Shown here in pieces: positions 45,570-45,696 of a stretch of DNA of 45,696 nt. A program made the position numbers and the translations under genes. Every line of letters starts with the position of its first letter. Positions within the stretch are counted from its first letter, which is position 1. The DNA lies in NCBI GenBank assembly GCA_905193145.1, contig CAJJNP010000005.1, positions 1 through 45,696 of the forward strand, read 5' to 3'. Below the pieces are notes generated by a model that was not told the origin of the DNA, made no database searches, and worked only from the letters and a program-made list of their open reading frames with translations. The stretch comes from an uncultured Odoribacter sp. GTDB lineage: Bacteria; Bacteroidota; Bacteroidia; Bacteroidales; Marinifilaceae.

Positions 45570-45696
45570 ATGAAAAGCCAAATCTTATTTATCGCATATC
45601 TTTTGATAGGAACTGCCCTATATGCCCAAACCTTGCAAGAGGTACAACAAAAAAAAGCAGAATCACAAAACCCGTTGTTTCATAAACTCGGGAAAG
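45570..45696 (+). CDS. Start of a secreted protein, cut by window end
   Basis: Forty-two codons from the ATG at 45570 stay open to the window end. They give a clear signal peptide (MKSQILFIAYLLIGTALYAQ) followed by a charged stretch (LQEVQQKKAESQNPLFHKLG). The gap to the PL8 stop is 18 bases, so it belongs to the same operon. Too little is present to name a family; an enzyme finishing the unsaturated oligosaccharides or another sulfatase would fit the context. Confidence 0.75.
   Translation, partial: MKSQILFIAYLLIGTALYAQTLQEVQQKKAESQNPLFHKLGK

Noticed and set aside
1..45696. tRNA or rRNA genes
   Set aside because: I saw no cloverleaf-like or rRNA-like stretch in the gaps between genes, but no covariance search could be run.

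Overview
The window looks like a chromosomal segment of a gut Bacteroides or close relative. The grounds are SusC/SusD pairs, hybrid two-component regulators, a Ser-type sulfatase, TAnnTTTG-like promoter boxes and few Shine-Dalgarno sequences. I cannot name the species.

Layout. (1) 15-2199, plus strand: an outer-membrane efflux lipoprotein and an LpxA-type acyltransferase, closed by a strong hairpin terminator. (2) 23863 down to 2330, minus strand: a polysaccharide utilization locus (PUL). Its order is GH130, MFS permease, SusC, SusD, DUF3823 lipoprotein, SGNH esterase, two tandem paralogous glycosidase-like proteins of unknown family, a GH127/GH146-type beta-L-arabinofuranosidase, a GH43 fused to an unusual N-terminal domain, a small sorting-domain protein, a free copy of the same N-terminal domain, a GH43 lipoprotein, and a GH3 broken by one in-frame UGA. 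(3) 24218-31730, plus strand, divergent: a GxGYxYP-family protein, a small secreted beta-sandwich protein and the PUL regulator (hybrid two-component system, HTCS). (4) 32151-34117: a tyrosine recombinase next to a 318-bp segment bounded by 16-bp perfect inverted repeats. The segment carries an outward promoter that currently points away from a 64-residue ORF. Several palindromic hairpins follow. (5) 34118-45696: a CBM9-like protein divergent from a second HTCS, then an operon of sulfatase, GH29 fucosidase-like protein, PL8 chondroitinase-like lyase and the start of another secreted protein, cut by the window edge.

How the genes may work together. In the first PUL, SusC/SusD/DUF3823 would bind and import an arabinose-containing plant glycan. 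The GH43, GH127-type and SGNH enzymes would trim and deacylate it. The MFS permease and signal-less GH130 would finish a disaccharide in the cytoplasm. HTCS1 would sense a breakdown product. In the second locus, HTCS2 would control a sulfated, possibly fucosylated, glycosaminoglycan operon.

The points most worth a second look are the invertible promoter element, the UGA-interrupted GH3, the tandem unknown glycosidase-like pair and the fused/free N-terminal domain.
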